This document shows positions 1-5,950 of a DNA stretch of 11,544 nucleotides, piece by piece. The notes under the pieces are model-generated. The model did not search any database, was not told the origin of the DNA, and saw only the letters and a program-made list of their open reading frames with translations. Numbering within the stretch: position 1 is the first letter of the stretch; each line of letters opens with the position of its first letter. The position numbers and the translations under genes were made by a program. The DNA comes from Pseudomonadota bacterium (lineage in GTDB: Bacteria > CALINM01), in the NCBI GenBank assembly GCA_026415985.1, contig JAOAGA010000058.1:1-11544 (forward strand), written 5' to 3'.

Positions 1-129
1 ATCTATCACTTCCCTGACGACTCTTATACCCTCTCTGTGGCCAAAAACCCTGCTTTTATTTCTTTTTTTTGCCCACCTTCCGTTCCCATCCATTATTATC
101 GCTAAATGAACCGGCAATTTTTCTTTCAT
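1..129 (-). CDS. uppS: Isoprenyl (undecaprenyl) diphosphate synthase, N-terminal fragment
   Basis: This is the first 43 codons of a cis-prenyltransferase; the rest lies beyond the left edge. The enzyme condenses isopentenyl diphosphate units onto farnesyl diphosphate at the cytoplasmic membrane face, making the C55 lipid carrier for peptidoglycan and LPS sugars. Translating the reverse complement gives [20 protein letters not shown] near the start, followed by a GHREG motif. The MDGNGRWA block with its catalytic Asp (residue 14) and the downstream G-H-R are hallmarks of the UppS family. The ATG (127-129) overlaps the purC stop in an ATGA arrangement. No convincing Shine-Dalgarno site precedes it, so translational coupling to purC is likely. 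uppS commonly follows frr; here purC and rpsU lie between. Family assignment is firm; the chain length of the product cannot be judged. Confidence 0.93.
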   Translation of the reverse strand, partial: MKEKLPVHLAIIMDGNGRWAKKRNKSRVFGHREGIRVVREVID

Positions 130-1031
130 TGTTTAATATCTTCAACCCTGAATTTTTTTCCGGTAAGAACTTCATAGGCTTCTTTATATTTTAAAAAGGT
201 GTTTCTGACAACATCAAAGGGCAGTTCTGGAATAACTTCCTTTTTTTCCCATTCAAGAGAAACCAAATAATCTCTTATATACTGTTTATCTAAACTAACC
301 TGAGATTTGCCCGGTGTATAAGTATTTTTGGGCCAGAACCTCGATGAATCAGGGGTTAAAATCTCATCAATAAGTATTATTTTACCTTCATAAAGACCAA
401 ACTCAAATTTTGTATCGGCAATAATAATACCTTTTGTTTCTGCATAATCTCTTGCCTTTATATAGATATTCAGAGATAGCTCCTTTAATCGTTCAGCCAT
501 TTCTTTACCAATTATATCAGTCATTTTCTCAAAACTTATATTTTCATCGTGTTCACCCATTTCTGCCTTGGTAGAAGGAGTAAAAACAGGTTCAGGAAGC
601 CTGTCTGATTCTTTAAGACCAGAAGGAAGCCCTATACCGCAAACGGAACCGGTTTTCTGATATTCCTTCCAGCCAGATCCGGAAATATAACCTCTTACTA
701 TACACTCAACGGGCAGAGGTTTAGCTTTTTTTACAAGCACTGACCTATATTTAATAACATCACCGTACTTCTTGATGCTCTCAGGATACTCATCAAAATT
801 GGAAGTAACTATATGGTTATCAATGGTATCTTTAAAATAATCAAACCAAAACAATGATAACTGGTTTAAAAGCTCACCCTTGTATGGTACAGGAGTGGGC
901 AACACAACATCAAAAGCAGATATCCTGTCAGTGGCAACTATCAGTAATTTGTCATCAACTTCATAAACATCCCGTACCTTCCCACGTTTAAATACCTTTA
1001 AGCTTGTAAGATCTGTAGTCTTTAAAATCAT
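126..1031 (-). CDS. purC: Phosphoribosylaminoimidazole-succinocarboxamide synthase (SAICAR synthetase)
   Basis: This cytosolic enzyme of de novo purine synthesis joins CAIR and aspartate with ATP to give SAICAR. The 301-residue protein is the longer form typified by yeast Ade1, not the ~237-residue E. coli/Bacillus form. Visible family blocks are [10 protein letters not shown] (residues ~16-25), the ATDRISAFD motif (~33-41), [11 protein letters not shown] (~106-116), the [17 protein letters not shown] block (~150-166), [10 protein letters not shown] (~201-210) and [13 protein letters not shown] (~222-234). The ATG at 1029-1031 is preceded by AAGGGGG six nucleotides or so upstream, a good ribosome binding site. 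The gene overlaps uppS by 4 nt. A strong hairpin (1049-1081) separates it from rpsU, but I found no clear independent promoter in the short gap. It may therefore depend on read-through or on a promoter inside the rpsU 3' end. Confidence 0.96.
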   Translation of the reverse strand: MILKTTDLTSLKVFKRGKVRDVYEVDDKLLIVATDRISAFDVVLPTPVPYKGELLNQLSLFWFDYFKDTIDNHIVTSNFDEYPESIKKYGDVIKYRSVLVKKAKPLPVECIVRGYISGSGWKEYQKTGSVCGIGLPSGLKESDRLPEPVFTPSTKAEMGEHDENISFEKMTDIIGKEMAERLKELSLNIYIKARDYAETKGIIIADTKFEFGLYEGKIILIDEILTPDSSRFWPKNTYTPGKSQVSLDKQYIRDYLVSLEWEKKEVIPELPFDVVRNTFLKYKEAYEVLTGKKFRVEDIKQ

Positions 1032-1048
1032 AGCACCCCCTTATAAAC

Positions 1049-1081
1049 TAAAATGGCATGGTTAATAGCCATGCCATTTTA
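1049..1081 (-). terminator. Perfect hairpin after rpsU, likely intrinsic terminator or attenuator
   Basis: A perfect inverted repeat with 13-bp arms (1049-1061 and 1069-1081) encloses a 7-nt loop (1062-1068). Read on the minus strand, the core GGCATGG/CCATGCC stem is flanked by A and T tracts, and the 3' side runs TTTTAGTTTAT. This resembles an intrinsic terminator, though the U tract is interrupted. It lies 27 nt past the rpsU stop and 17 nt before the purC start, so it is placed to end or attenuate the rpsB-tsf-pyrH-frr-rpsU transcript. No gene reads toward it on the plus strand. Confidence 0.6.
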
Positions 1082-1107
1082 AAAATTGATTTTTTAGACA
1101 TTCCGAA

Positions 1108-1314
1108 CTAACCTTGAATATACTTTTCTTTTCTTGCCTTTTTGAGAGCTCTTCTACGTGCAGCTTTAAGTTTCTTTTTCTTCTTTTCACTCGGCTTTTC
1201 ATAGAATTCTCTCTTTTTTAGTTCTGAAAGAATGCCCGCTTTCTCTACCTCTTTTTTAAACCTCTTGAGTAATCTTTCAAAATCTTCGCCATCAAGGGCT
1301 TTTACTTCTGCCAT
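1108..1314 (-). CDS. rpsU: 30S ribosomal protein bS21
   Basis: Small basic protein of the 30S platform, next to the 16S 3' end and the mRNA Shine-Dalgarno helix. From the chosen ATG it has 68 residues beginning [19 protein letters not shown]. The [19 protein letters not shown] block is the signature of the family (E. coli has KAGVLAEVRRREFYEKP), and a Lys/Arg-rich tail follows, as usual. An upstream in-frame TTG/GTG extension (to 1326) exists, but AGGAAGG (1327-1333) would touch or sit 3 nt from those codons. Family homology favours the ATG at 1312-1314, 12 nt from the site. The gene lies 66 nt after frr with no terminator visible between, so co-transcription with the translation-factor operon is plausible. 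Its own promoter in the gap cannot be excluded. Confidence 0.94.
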   Translation of the reverse strand: MAEVKALDGEDFERLLKRFKKEVEKAGILSELKKREFYEKPSEKKKKKLKAARRRALKKARKEKYIQG

Positions 1315-1380
1315 TAAAATCACCAACCTTCCTGTTTATTTTTTAAAAGAATTTCTAACCCACCTATAAACTAATATTTA

Positions 1381-1938
1381 CTAAACTTCCATTATTTCTT
1401 TTTCCTTTAAAGCCAACAGCTCATCTATCTTCTTTACATAGCTATCGGTCAAATCCTGTATCTCCTTCTGAAGCCTCTTTGAATCATCTTCTGATATGGT
1501 TTTATTTTTTTCTTCAGACTTAATCTTCTCAATAGCATCTCTTCTTTCATTTCTGATGGCAACCTTATTTTCTTCGGCAATCTTTTTGGAAAACTTGACC
1601 AACTCCTTTCTTCGTTCTTCGTTTAGGGGTGGAATAACAAGTCTGATAACCTTACCATCATTATTTGGGTTTATACCTAATTCAGATTTAAGAATAGCCT
1701 TTTCTATAGCTGAGATAGCTGAGCTATCCCAGGGCTGAATTATTATCATTCTTGGTTCCGGAATATTAACAGTGGCAAGTTGTGTTATAGGCATTGTCTG
1801 ACCATAATAATCAACCTTAATATCATCAAGTATACCCGCCTGAGCTCTGCCGGTTCTTATCTTATTGAACTCCTTTTTCAGGTGTTCTAAGGTCTTTTCC
1901 ATCTTATCTTGAGTAGCTTTTTTAATGTTGTTGATCAT
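1381..1938 (-). CDS. frr: Ribosome recycling factor
   Basis: RRF splits post-termination ribosomes together with EF-G. The 185-residue length is normal for the family. The N-terminal helix of domain I contains FNKIRTGRA (residues ~24-32), the most conserved RRF motif. Domain II includes VDYYGQTMPITQLATVNIPEPR (two beta strands, ~43-64). The second half returns to the three-helix bundle with IPPLNEERRKELVK (~102-115) and IRNERRDAIEKIK (~128-140). The ATG is 2 nt past the pyrH stop, and its AAGGGAG ribosome site lies inside the last pyrH codons, so translation is likely coupled. It belongs to the rpsB-tsf-pyrH-frr unit. Confidence 0.97.
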   Translation of the reverse strand: MINNIKKATQDKMEKTLEHLKKEFNKIRTGRAQAGILDDIKVDYYGQTMPITQLATVNIPEPRMIIIQPWDSSAISAIEKAILKSELGINPNNDGKVIRLVIPPLNEERRKELVKFSKKIAEENKVAIRNERRDAIEKIKSEEKNKTISEDDSKRLQKEIQDLTDSYVKKIDELLALKEKEIMEV

Positions 1939-1940
1939 AA

Positions 1941-2660
1941 CTAAGCTCCCTTAACCAATGTTCCTATGTTTTCTCCTTCCAAAACCTTCATAATATTACC
2001 ATCCTCAACTACGTTAAAGACAATAATAGGTATGTTGTTATCTCTACATAAGGAAAAGGCAGAGGCATCTAATATTTTAAGTTCTTTCTCAATAGCTTCA
2101 GAAAAAGTCAGCTGATTAAACTTAACTGCAGAAGGATACAGATTGGGATCTCTATCATATATCCCGTCAACCTTTGTTCCCTTAAGCAATACGTCTGCAC
2201 CAATCTCTGCTGCCCTTAGGGCTGCTGCTGTATCTGTAGTAAAAAAGGGGTTTCCGGTACCTGCTGCAAAAATTATAATTCTGCCTTTTTCTAGGTGTCT
2301 AAGAGCCCTTCTTCTTATATAAGTTTCAGCAATTTCTCTAATCTCTAATGCTGAAAGCACTCTTGTTTGAACTCCCTTTTTTTTAAGAATTTCTTGTATT
2401 ATAATAGAATTCATAACTGTTGCAAGCATACCTACGTAATCTGCGGTAGCCCTGTCTATACCCATAGAGGCACTTGATACGCCTCTGAAAATATTACCAC
2501 CACCAACAACAATAGCTATCTCGATACCGATCTTATTAGCTTCAGCTATTTCAGAAGATATCTTATCAAGCTTTTCAGTTGCTATACCGTATCCTTTATC
2601 TCCTGCCAGTATCTCACCTGAGAGCTTTAAAAGCACTCTTTTATATATTTTTTTAGACAT
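1941..2660 (-). CDS. pyrH: UMP kinase (uridylate kinase)
   Basis: Bacterial UMP kinase of the amino-acid-kinase fold, phosphorylating UMP to UDP in the cytosol as a homohexamer; in characterised members it is activated by GTP and inhibited by UTP. At 239 residues it has standard length. Motifs are [10 protein letters not shown] (~7-16), [10 protein letters not shown] (~51-60), [16 protein letters not shown] (~69-84), the [18 protein letters not shown] segment (~132-149) and [19 protein letters not shown] (~153-171). The ATG sits 3 nt after the tsf stop, with GAGG upstream across the tsf end. UDP formed here leads to UTP, the substrate of the CTP synthase encoded in the right arm of the window, although the two genes are in different operons. 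Confidence 0.97.
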   Translation of the reverse strand: MSKKIYKRVLLKLSGEILAGDKGYGIATEKLDKISSEIAEANKIGIEIAIVVGGGNIFRGVSSASMGIDRATADYVGMLATVMNSIIIQEILKKKGVQTRVLSALEIREIAETYIRRRALRHLEKGRIIIFAAGTGNPFFTTDTAAALRAAEIGADVLLKGTKVDGIYDRDPNLYPSAVKFNQLTFSEAIEKELKILDASAFSLCRDNNIPIIVFNVVEDGNIMKVLEGENIGTLVKGA

Positions 2661-2663
2661 TAA

Positions 2664-3263
2664 CTACTTTTCCTCACCTATCTGAAATCTGACAAATCTT
2701 TTTATCTGAATATTCTCGCCAATCTTTGCTATAAGCTGAGTAAGTAAATCTTTTACCTTTATGCTGGAATCCTTGATAAATGGCTGATCTAACAAACATA
2801 CTTCTTCATAAAACTTCTCTAACTTACCTTCTACAATCTTTTCTATAACCTTTTCAGGTTTACCTGTTGCCTTAGCCTGAGTGGCATAAATCTCTTTCTC
2901 TTTATCTATTACTTCAGCTGGAACATCTTCTCTTTTTACATAAAGGGGCTTAACTGCAGCAATCTGCATTGCAATATCTTTTGAAAACTCTTTAAACTCA
3001 TCGTTTCTCGCAACAAAATCAGTCTCACAATTAATTTCTACAAGGACCCCTATCTTGCCGCCTGAATGGATATAAGAAGTAATTAGACCTTCATTGGCTG
3101 TTCTTGTGGCCTTTTTCTGAGCAACTGATATTCCCTTTTCTCTCAGATAAACTATTGCCTTTTCCATATCACCATTACACTCTGTTAATGCCTTTTTGCA
3201 CTCCATCATCCCTGCACCTGTCTTTTCTCTCAGTTCTTTAACAGCTGATGCTGAAATCTCCAT
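2664..3263 (-). CDS. tsf: Translation elongation factor Ts, short form
   Basis: EF-Ts is the guanine nucleotide exchange factor for EF-Tu. From the chosen ATG it has 199 residues, close to the short Thermus-type form and well below the ~283-293 residues of E. coli or Bacillus. The N-terminal UBA-like domain shows [16 protein letters not shown] (~10-25), and the exchange core shows [10 protein letters not shown] (~77-86), with the TDFV motif that contacts EF-Tu. The rest is a single core subdomain. Two ATGs lie 6 nt apart. The site GGGAGG (3271-3276) is 1 nt from the upstream one (3267-3269) and 7 nt from the downstream one (3261-3263), which also gives the family-like start [12 protein letters not shown]. 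The GGGAGG lies immediately after the rpsB stop. Confidence 0.96.
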   Translation of the reverse strand: MEISASAVKELREKTGAGMMECKKALTECNGDMEKAIVYLREKGISVAQKKATRTANEGLITSYIHSGGKIGVLVEINCETDFVARNDEFKEFSKDIAMQIAAVKPLYVKREDVPAEVIDKEKEIYATQAKATGKPEKVIEKIVEGKLEKFYEEVCLLDQPFIKDSSIKVKDLLTQLIAKIGENIQIKRFVRFQIGEEK

Positions 3264-3270
3264 TTTCATT

Positions 3271-3276
3271 CCTCCC
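3271..3276 (-). promoter_or_regulatory. tsf ribosome binding site deciding the start codon
   Basis: GGGAGG on the minus strand lies between the rpsB stop (3278-3280) and tsf. It is 7 nt from the ATG at 3261-3263 but only 1 nt from the alternative ATG at 3267-3269, so spacing favours the downstream start. Confidence 0.7.
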
Positions 3277-3277
3277 T

Positions 3278-4060
3278 TTATTCATTTGAATCAATATGAG
3301 TTATGGTTTCTTTCTCTACTTCCGATTCTTCTTTGCCTATTTCTGTCTCAAGTTCTAACTCTTTTTGAGATAAAATCTCTTTTTCCTTTTTTCCCTCCTC
3401 ATAGGCTTCGGCAATCTTATTAGCAAGCAGCTTTACCGCTCTTATTGCATCATCGTTAGCAGGAATAACGTAATCGACATCATCGGGATCACAGTTCGTA
3501 TCTACTACTCCTACTATGGGAATACCTAATCTTTTTGCTTCCAAAATTGCAATTTTTTCCTTTTTTGAATCCACAACAAAAAGTGCATCTGGTATATTTT
3601 CCATATCTCTTATACCGTTCAAATAGGATTTTATCTTATCTTTTCTTTTCAAAAGTTTAATAGCCTCTTTTTTGGGAAGTTTAGCCAGGTAACCATCCTC
3701 TTCCATTCTTTCAATCTCTTTCATCTTATCAATGCTGGTTTTTACTGTCCTGAAATTAGTCAACATTCCCCCCAGCCATCTCTGGTTAACATATGGAAGC
3801 CCAACTCTCATGGCCTCTTCTGCTATTACATCCTGTGCCTGCTTTTTTGTACCAACAAAAAGAATAACACCACCTTGTTTGCCGATCTCCTTAACAAAAG
3901 AATAGGCGGTTTTAAAGTACTCAACCGTCTTTTGCAAATCAATAATGTGAATACCGTTTCTTGCCCCAAAGATATAAGGTTTCATCTTTGGATTCCATCT
4001 TTTCGTTTGATGCCCGAAATGGACACCAGCTTCTAATAACTGCTTCATTGTTACACTCAT
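3278..4060 (-). CDS. rpsB: 30S ribosomal protein uS2
   Basis: Ribosomal protein uS2, assembled late at the head/body junction of the small subunit, where it is needed for bS1 binding. At 260 residues it includes a normal core and an acidic, Glu/Lys-rich tail (last ~35 residues). Motifs are [20 protein letters not shown] (~12-31), [11 protein letters not shown] (~32-42), [16 protein letters not shown] (~90-105) and [21 protein letters not shown] (~159-179), followed by the VDTNCDP block (~187-193). The ATG at 4058-4060 has an excellent AAAGGAG site (4067-4073) 6 nt away. It heads the tsf-pyrH-frr unit. A promoter and a structured leader precede it; in E. coli, uS2 represses its own rpsB-tsf mRNA through the 5' leader, and similar autoregulation is a reasonable inference here. 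Confidence 0.97.
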   Translation of the reverse strand: MSVTMKQLLEAGVHFGHQTKRWNPKMKPYIFGARNGIHIIDLQKTVEYFKTAYSFVKEIGKQGGVILFVGTKKQAQDVIAEEAMRVGLPYVNQRWLGGMLTNFRTVKTSIDKMKEIERMEEDGYLAKLPKKEAIKLLKRKDKIKSYLNGIRDMENIPDALFVVDSKKEKIAILEAKRLGIPIVGVVDTNCDPDDVDYVIPANDDAIRAVKLLANKIAEAYEEGKKEKEILSQKELELETEIGKEESEVEKETITHIDSNE

Positions 4061-4092
4061 TTTAATCTCCTTTCTATTAGGTTTTTTTCCTC

Positions 4093-4147
4093 CGCCACTA
4101 CCTTGTAACTTTCCGGGAAAGACCTATAACAAGATAGTACTCAGGCG
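4093..4147 (-). ncRNA. Candidate structured 5' leader RNA of rpsB
   Basis: Read on the minus strand, the untranslated leader folds by eye into nested helices. The outer helix is CGCC (4147-4144) with GGCG (4096-4093). After a 5-nt internal bulge, ACTATCTTGT (4138-4129) pairs with ACAAGGTAGT (4106-4097), ten pairs including one G-U. A perfect 5-bp apical hairpin CTTTC (4121-4117)/GAAAG (4113-4109) has a CCG loop. A 7-nt segment TATAGGT (4128-4122) and TT (4108-4107) form the asymmetric internal loop. The element ends 19 nt before the rpsB ribosome site and has no U tract, so it is not a typical terminator. Its position suggests a uS2 autoregulatory leader, but I do not recognise it as a named family and have not shown covariation. 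Confidence 0.55.
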
Positions 4148-4168
4148 TGTGTTTTTTAAGTTTAGTAT

Positions 4169-4196
4169 TTTATAATAAAAATAAGAAAAATGTAAA
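4169..4196 (-). promoter_or_regulatory. Probable sigma-70-type promoter of the rpsB operon
   Basis: On the minus strand, TTTACA (4196-4191) as -35 and TATAAA (4174-4169) as -10 are separated by 16 bp. The predicted start is near 4162, giving a leader of about 100 nt that contains the nested helices at 4093-4147. Long A/T tracts upstream (4197-4218) could act as UP elements. Confidence 0.6.
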
Positions 4197-4224
4197 TATT
4201 TTTTTATGAAAAAACATTATTTTC

Positions 4225-4254
4225 TTGACAGATTATGTATCAGTAATAAATAAT
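4225..4254 (+). promoter_or_regulatory. Probable sigma-70-type promoter of the PC4-like gene
   Basis: TTGACA (4225-4230) is a consensus -35. AATAAT (4249-4254) matches 5 of 6 bases of the -10 consensus at an 18-bp spacing. The predicted start near 4261 leaves about 20 nt of leader containing the ribosome site. It is back to back with the rpsB promoter, with 28 bp between the two -35 boxes. Confidence 0.6.
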
Positions 4255-4279
4255 TTTTTAAAAAGTACGGGAGTCTTTT

Positions 4280-4480
4280 ATGGTTTTAGGTGAAATTCAA
4301 AAAAGCACTACTGAAATCATTAGGGTTTCAAAAGAAAGCTTTAAAGGCAAAGAGTATTTAGATATAAGAATATACTTTATAAACGATGAAGGGGAGTGGA
4401 AACCGACAAAAAAGGGAGTAACTTTATCCCCGGATAAGGCAGAAGAACTAATAGAAATACTTCAAACCTTGAAGAAATAG
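4280..4480 (+). CDS. PC4/Sub1-like single-stranded nucleic-acid-binding protein
   Basis: A 66-residue protein matching the PC4 C-terminal domain (transcriptional coactivator p15 family), which in bacteria occurs as small standalone proteins resembling Lactococcus YdbC. The family dimerises and binds single-stranded DNA in a sequence-independent way; the cellular role of the bacterial versions is little defined. Family features are an N-terminal strand (IIRVSKESFKGKEYLDIR, ~14-31), the GEWKPTKKGVTLSPDKAEEL block (~38-57), where WKPT-KKG is the diagnostic motif, and a C-terminal helix (~52-65) used in dimerisation. The ATG is preceded by CGGGAG about 6-8 nt upstream. It has its own promoter, is divergent from rpsB, and ends 2 bp before the convergent ChaN-like gene. 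No partner gene suggests a specific pathway. Confidence 0.88.
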   Translation: MVLGEIQKSTTEIIRVSKESFKGKEYLDIRIYFINDEGEWKPTKKGVTLSPDKAEELIEILQTLKK

Positions 4481-4482
4481 AA

Positions 4483-5313
4483 TTATTTGTGAATTACAAA
4501 ATAATCAGCTTCTTCTGAAGAGATATCCCTTTCCATAAAGGGGTTATCCTGAATTACAGAAAAAGTTTTATATTTCCCAAACTTTTGAACCTGTTTGGGT
4601 ATTCCGTATTTCCATGAATGAATAGTGCCTGCCAGGACAATCATTTTGTAGTCAGGATTGTTTTTTAAGAACCTATCTATATAAAAGGCCATTGCCTGAT
4701 CCCAAAGTACCTGGGCCTCACAAAAATTATTGAAGTTTTTATTATTCTCTGCTTTATGTCCGAAAACATTTTTTAATAGATCCAGATATTTTTTATCTAT
4801 TTGGCAAGTCACATTTGGTGGTAAATTTTTCAGTTCATCTTTTGTAAGGGAGTCAAAGCCATATTGACCAACCTTCTTTGTTATCTCCTTAGGAACGTTT
4901 AACCCAACAAGAGGTATATTTTTTTCTTTTGCAAATTTAAAAATATCCCCGTATAGCTTCCAGTTACTCCCCCAGTTTTCATAAAATTTTTTAATAAAAC
5001 TTAGTTCATCTAACTTGCCATTAACCCATTCATCAAGAACATTCTGTTCCTTTTCCCTAAACATCTCTAACCCAACAGCAATCTTATATCCCCTATTTTT
5101 AAGTTCTTCAATTATCATTAGTTGAACTCTGTGATGGGCAAGCTCACTATGCTGTTCGCCAACAAAGATTATCTGGCCTTTAGATATGTCATCTATAAAA
5201 CTTTTAAAAGAAACAGACTCATAACCGGATATTCTCACAAACTTAGGAGACTCTTCTCCATGACAGTTGACAAAGGTCAGAATAATGAATAATGTTATAA
5301 AAAACTTTTTCAT
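4483..5313 (-). CDS. ChaN/DUF399-family lipoprotein
   Basis: From the chosen ATG this is a 276-residue protein. Residues 1-17 (MKKFFITLFIILTFVNC) form a lipoprotein-type signal with Cys17 as the likely lipidation site; Asn at -1 makes the lipobox non-canonical. The mature part shows the GEQHSELAHHRVQ motif (near residues 51-63), then GLEMF, an EWVNGKLDE segment, and near the end LAGTIHSWKYGIP. This GE.H...H..Q / EMF / G..H...GIP pattern marks the ChaN (DUF399) family within the Tiki/TraB-like fold. Campylobacter ChaN is a haem-binding surface lipoprotein linked to iron uptake; whether this one binds haem is not shown. A longer reading frame to 5349 begins with TTG, but that segment is the promoter itself. 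No iron-uptake genes are nearby. It is convergent with the PC4-like gene, 2 bp apart. Confidence 0.85.
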   Translation of the reverse strand: MKKFFITLFIILTFVNCHGEESPKFVRISGYESVSFKSFIDDISKGQIIFVGEQHSELAHHRVQLMIIEELKNRGYKIAVGLEMFREKEQNVLDEWVNGKLDELSFIKKFYENWGSNWKLYGDIFKFAKEKNIPLVGLNVPKEITKKVGQYGFDSLTKDELKNLPPNVTCQIDKKYLDLLKNVFGHKAENNKNFNNFCEAQVLWDQAMAFYIDRFLKNNPDYKMIVLAGTIHSWKYGIPKQVQKFGKYKTFSVIQDNPFMERDISSEEADYFVIHK

Positions 5314-5320
5314 GTATATT

Positions 5321-5349
5321 ATTATACTCAGAATAATAATTATAATCAA
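5321..5349 (-). promoter_or_regulatory. Near-consensus promoter abutting the ChaN-like start codon
   Basis: On the minus strand, TTGATT (5349-5344), a 17-bp spacer and a perfect TATAAT (5326-5321) are followed by just 7 nt (AATATAC) and then the ATG (5313-5311). Transcription would start at or within a few bases of the A of the ATG. No Shine-Dalgarno site is present, so a leaderless mRNA is likely. This also argues against the upstream TTG start. Confidence 0.65.
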
Positions 5350-5414
5350 ATCTCGGACTTTTAGTTCTGTAAAAAACTTATTCTCTTCTGATTTGTAAGT
5401 TCACTAACTTTAAC

Positions 5415-5450
5415 TTGACTTGTAAAGCTTTTTGACCTAATCTTTATTAT
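5415..5450 (+). promoter_or_regulatory. Possible promoter of the LEA14-like/KDO operon
   Basis: TTGACT (5415-5420) is a good -35. The -10 is ambiguous: TAATCT (5438-5443) at 17-bp spacing is a poor match, while TATTAT (5445-5450) is a better match but 24 bp from that -35. A weak TTGTAA (5420-5425) lies 19 bp from TATTAT. Either -10 would start transcription within about 10 nt of the ATG at 5457, and no ribosome site precedes that ATG. Confidence 0.45.
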
Positions 5451-5456
5451 GTTTTT

Positions 5457-5942
5457 ATGAAAAAAACGATTATCTTTTTAATCTTTCTGTTTATTTTTAA
5501 TGGCTGTCTTATCGAAGAACCTAAAATAGATATAGCAGACATAAGACTTGATGGCATCTCTGAAGGAAAGATTAATTTGAAACTCCTTTTAAATGTCTAT
5601 AATCCAAACTCCTTTGATGCCAAGTTGAGATACATTGAATACAATTTTTATTATGACAAAAACCTTTTCAGCAGCGGAATCTGGGAAGGAGATGAGAGAT
5701 TAAATGCCAATTCAAGCACCAACATTCCTATAACAATATCTTTGGAGGAAGGCATTATCATTAAATTTGTCTCTCTTCTCTTTAAAGGAAAAACACAGGA
5801 AATACAAAGCAAGATTTACATAGAAGGAAAGGCGGTAGTAAATAAATACGGAAAAAATTTTACTTATAATTTTAAATGGAAATATAAGGAAAAGAAAGAA
5901 GCTCCTCAAGAAAAAAAATTAGATACAGAACCTATTCACTGA
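5457..5942 (+). CDS. LEA14-like (WHy/LEA_2 domain) lipoprotein
   Basis: A 161-residue predicted lipoprotein of no established function. MKKTIIFLIFLFIFNGC is a short lysine-led hydrophobic signal with a lipobox-like end and Cys17 as lipidation site. The mature part has the features of the LEA type 2/WHy beta-sandwich: PKIDIADIRLDGISEGKINLKL (~22-43), the diagnostic NVYNPNSFDAKLRYIEYNFYYD run (~46-67) with its N-P-N-x-F/x motif, and a strand around STNIPITISLE (~87-97). The C-terminus after ~140 is charged and low in complexity. It begins the plus-strand operon and its stop is 8 nt before kdsB. Placement with KDO genes suggests an envelope role, perhaps in LPS or outer-membrane maintenance, but this is inference. 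The start lacks a Shine-Dalgarno site. Confidence 0.8.
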   Translation: MKKTIIFLIFLFIFNGCLIEEPKIDIADIRLDGISEGKINLKLLLNVYNPNSFDAKLRYIEYNFYYDKNLFSSGIWEGDERLNANSSTNIPITISLEEGIIIKFVSLLFKGKTQEIQSKIYIEGKAVVNKYGKNFTYNFKWKYKEKKEAPQEKKLDTEPIH

Positions 5943-5950
5943 GATTTATT

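Noticed and set aside
1315-1326. TTG or GTG starts that extend bS21 by three or four residues
   Set aside because: The AGGAAGG site is too close to them, and the ATG start gives the family-like MAEVK terminus.
1496-1738. 80-codon open frame on the plus strand inside frr
   Set aside because: Antisense to the conserved RRF sequence; the product is a hydrophobic Ser/Phe/Leu-rich shadow.
5314-5349. N-terminal extension of the ChaN-like protein from a TTG codon
   Set aside because: The 12 extra codons are the promoter (TTGATT-17-TATAAT), contain mostly isoleucine, and would displace a normal MKK-type lipoprotein signal.
5397-5410. Small inverted repeat AAGTT-CACT-AACTT upstream of the LEA14-like gene
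   Set aside because: Arms of 5 bp in AT-rich DNA are expected by chance; no second copy or known operator resemblance supports a binding site.
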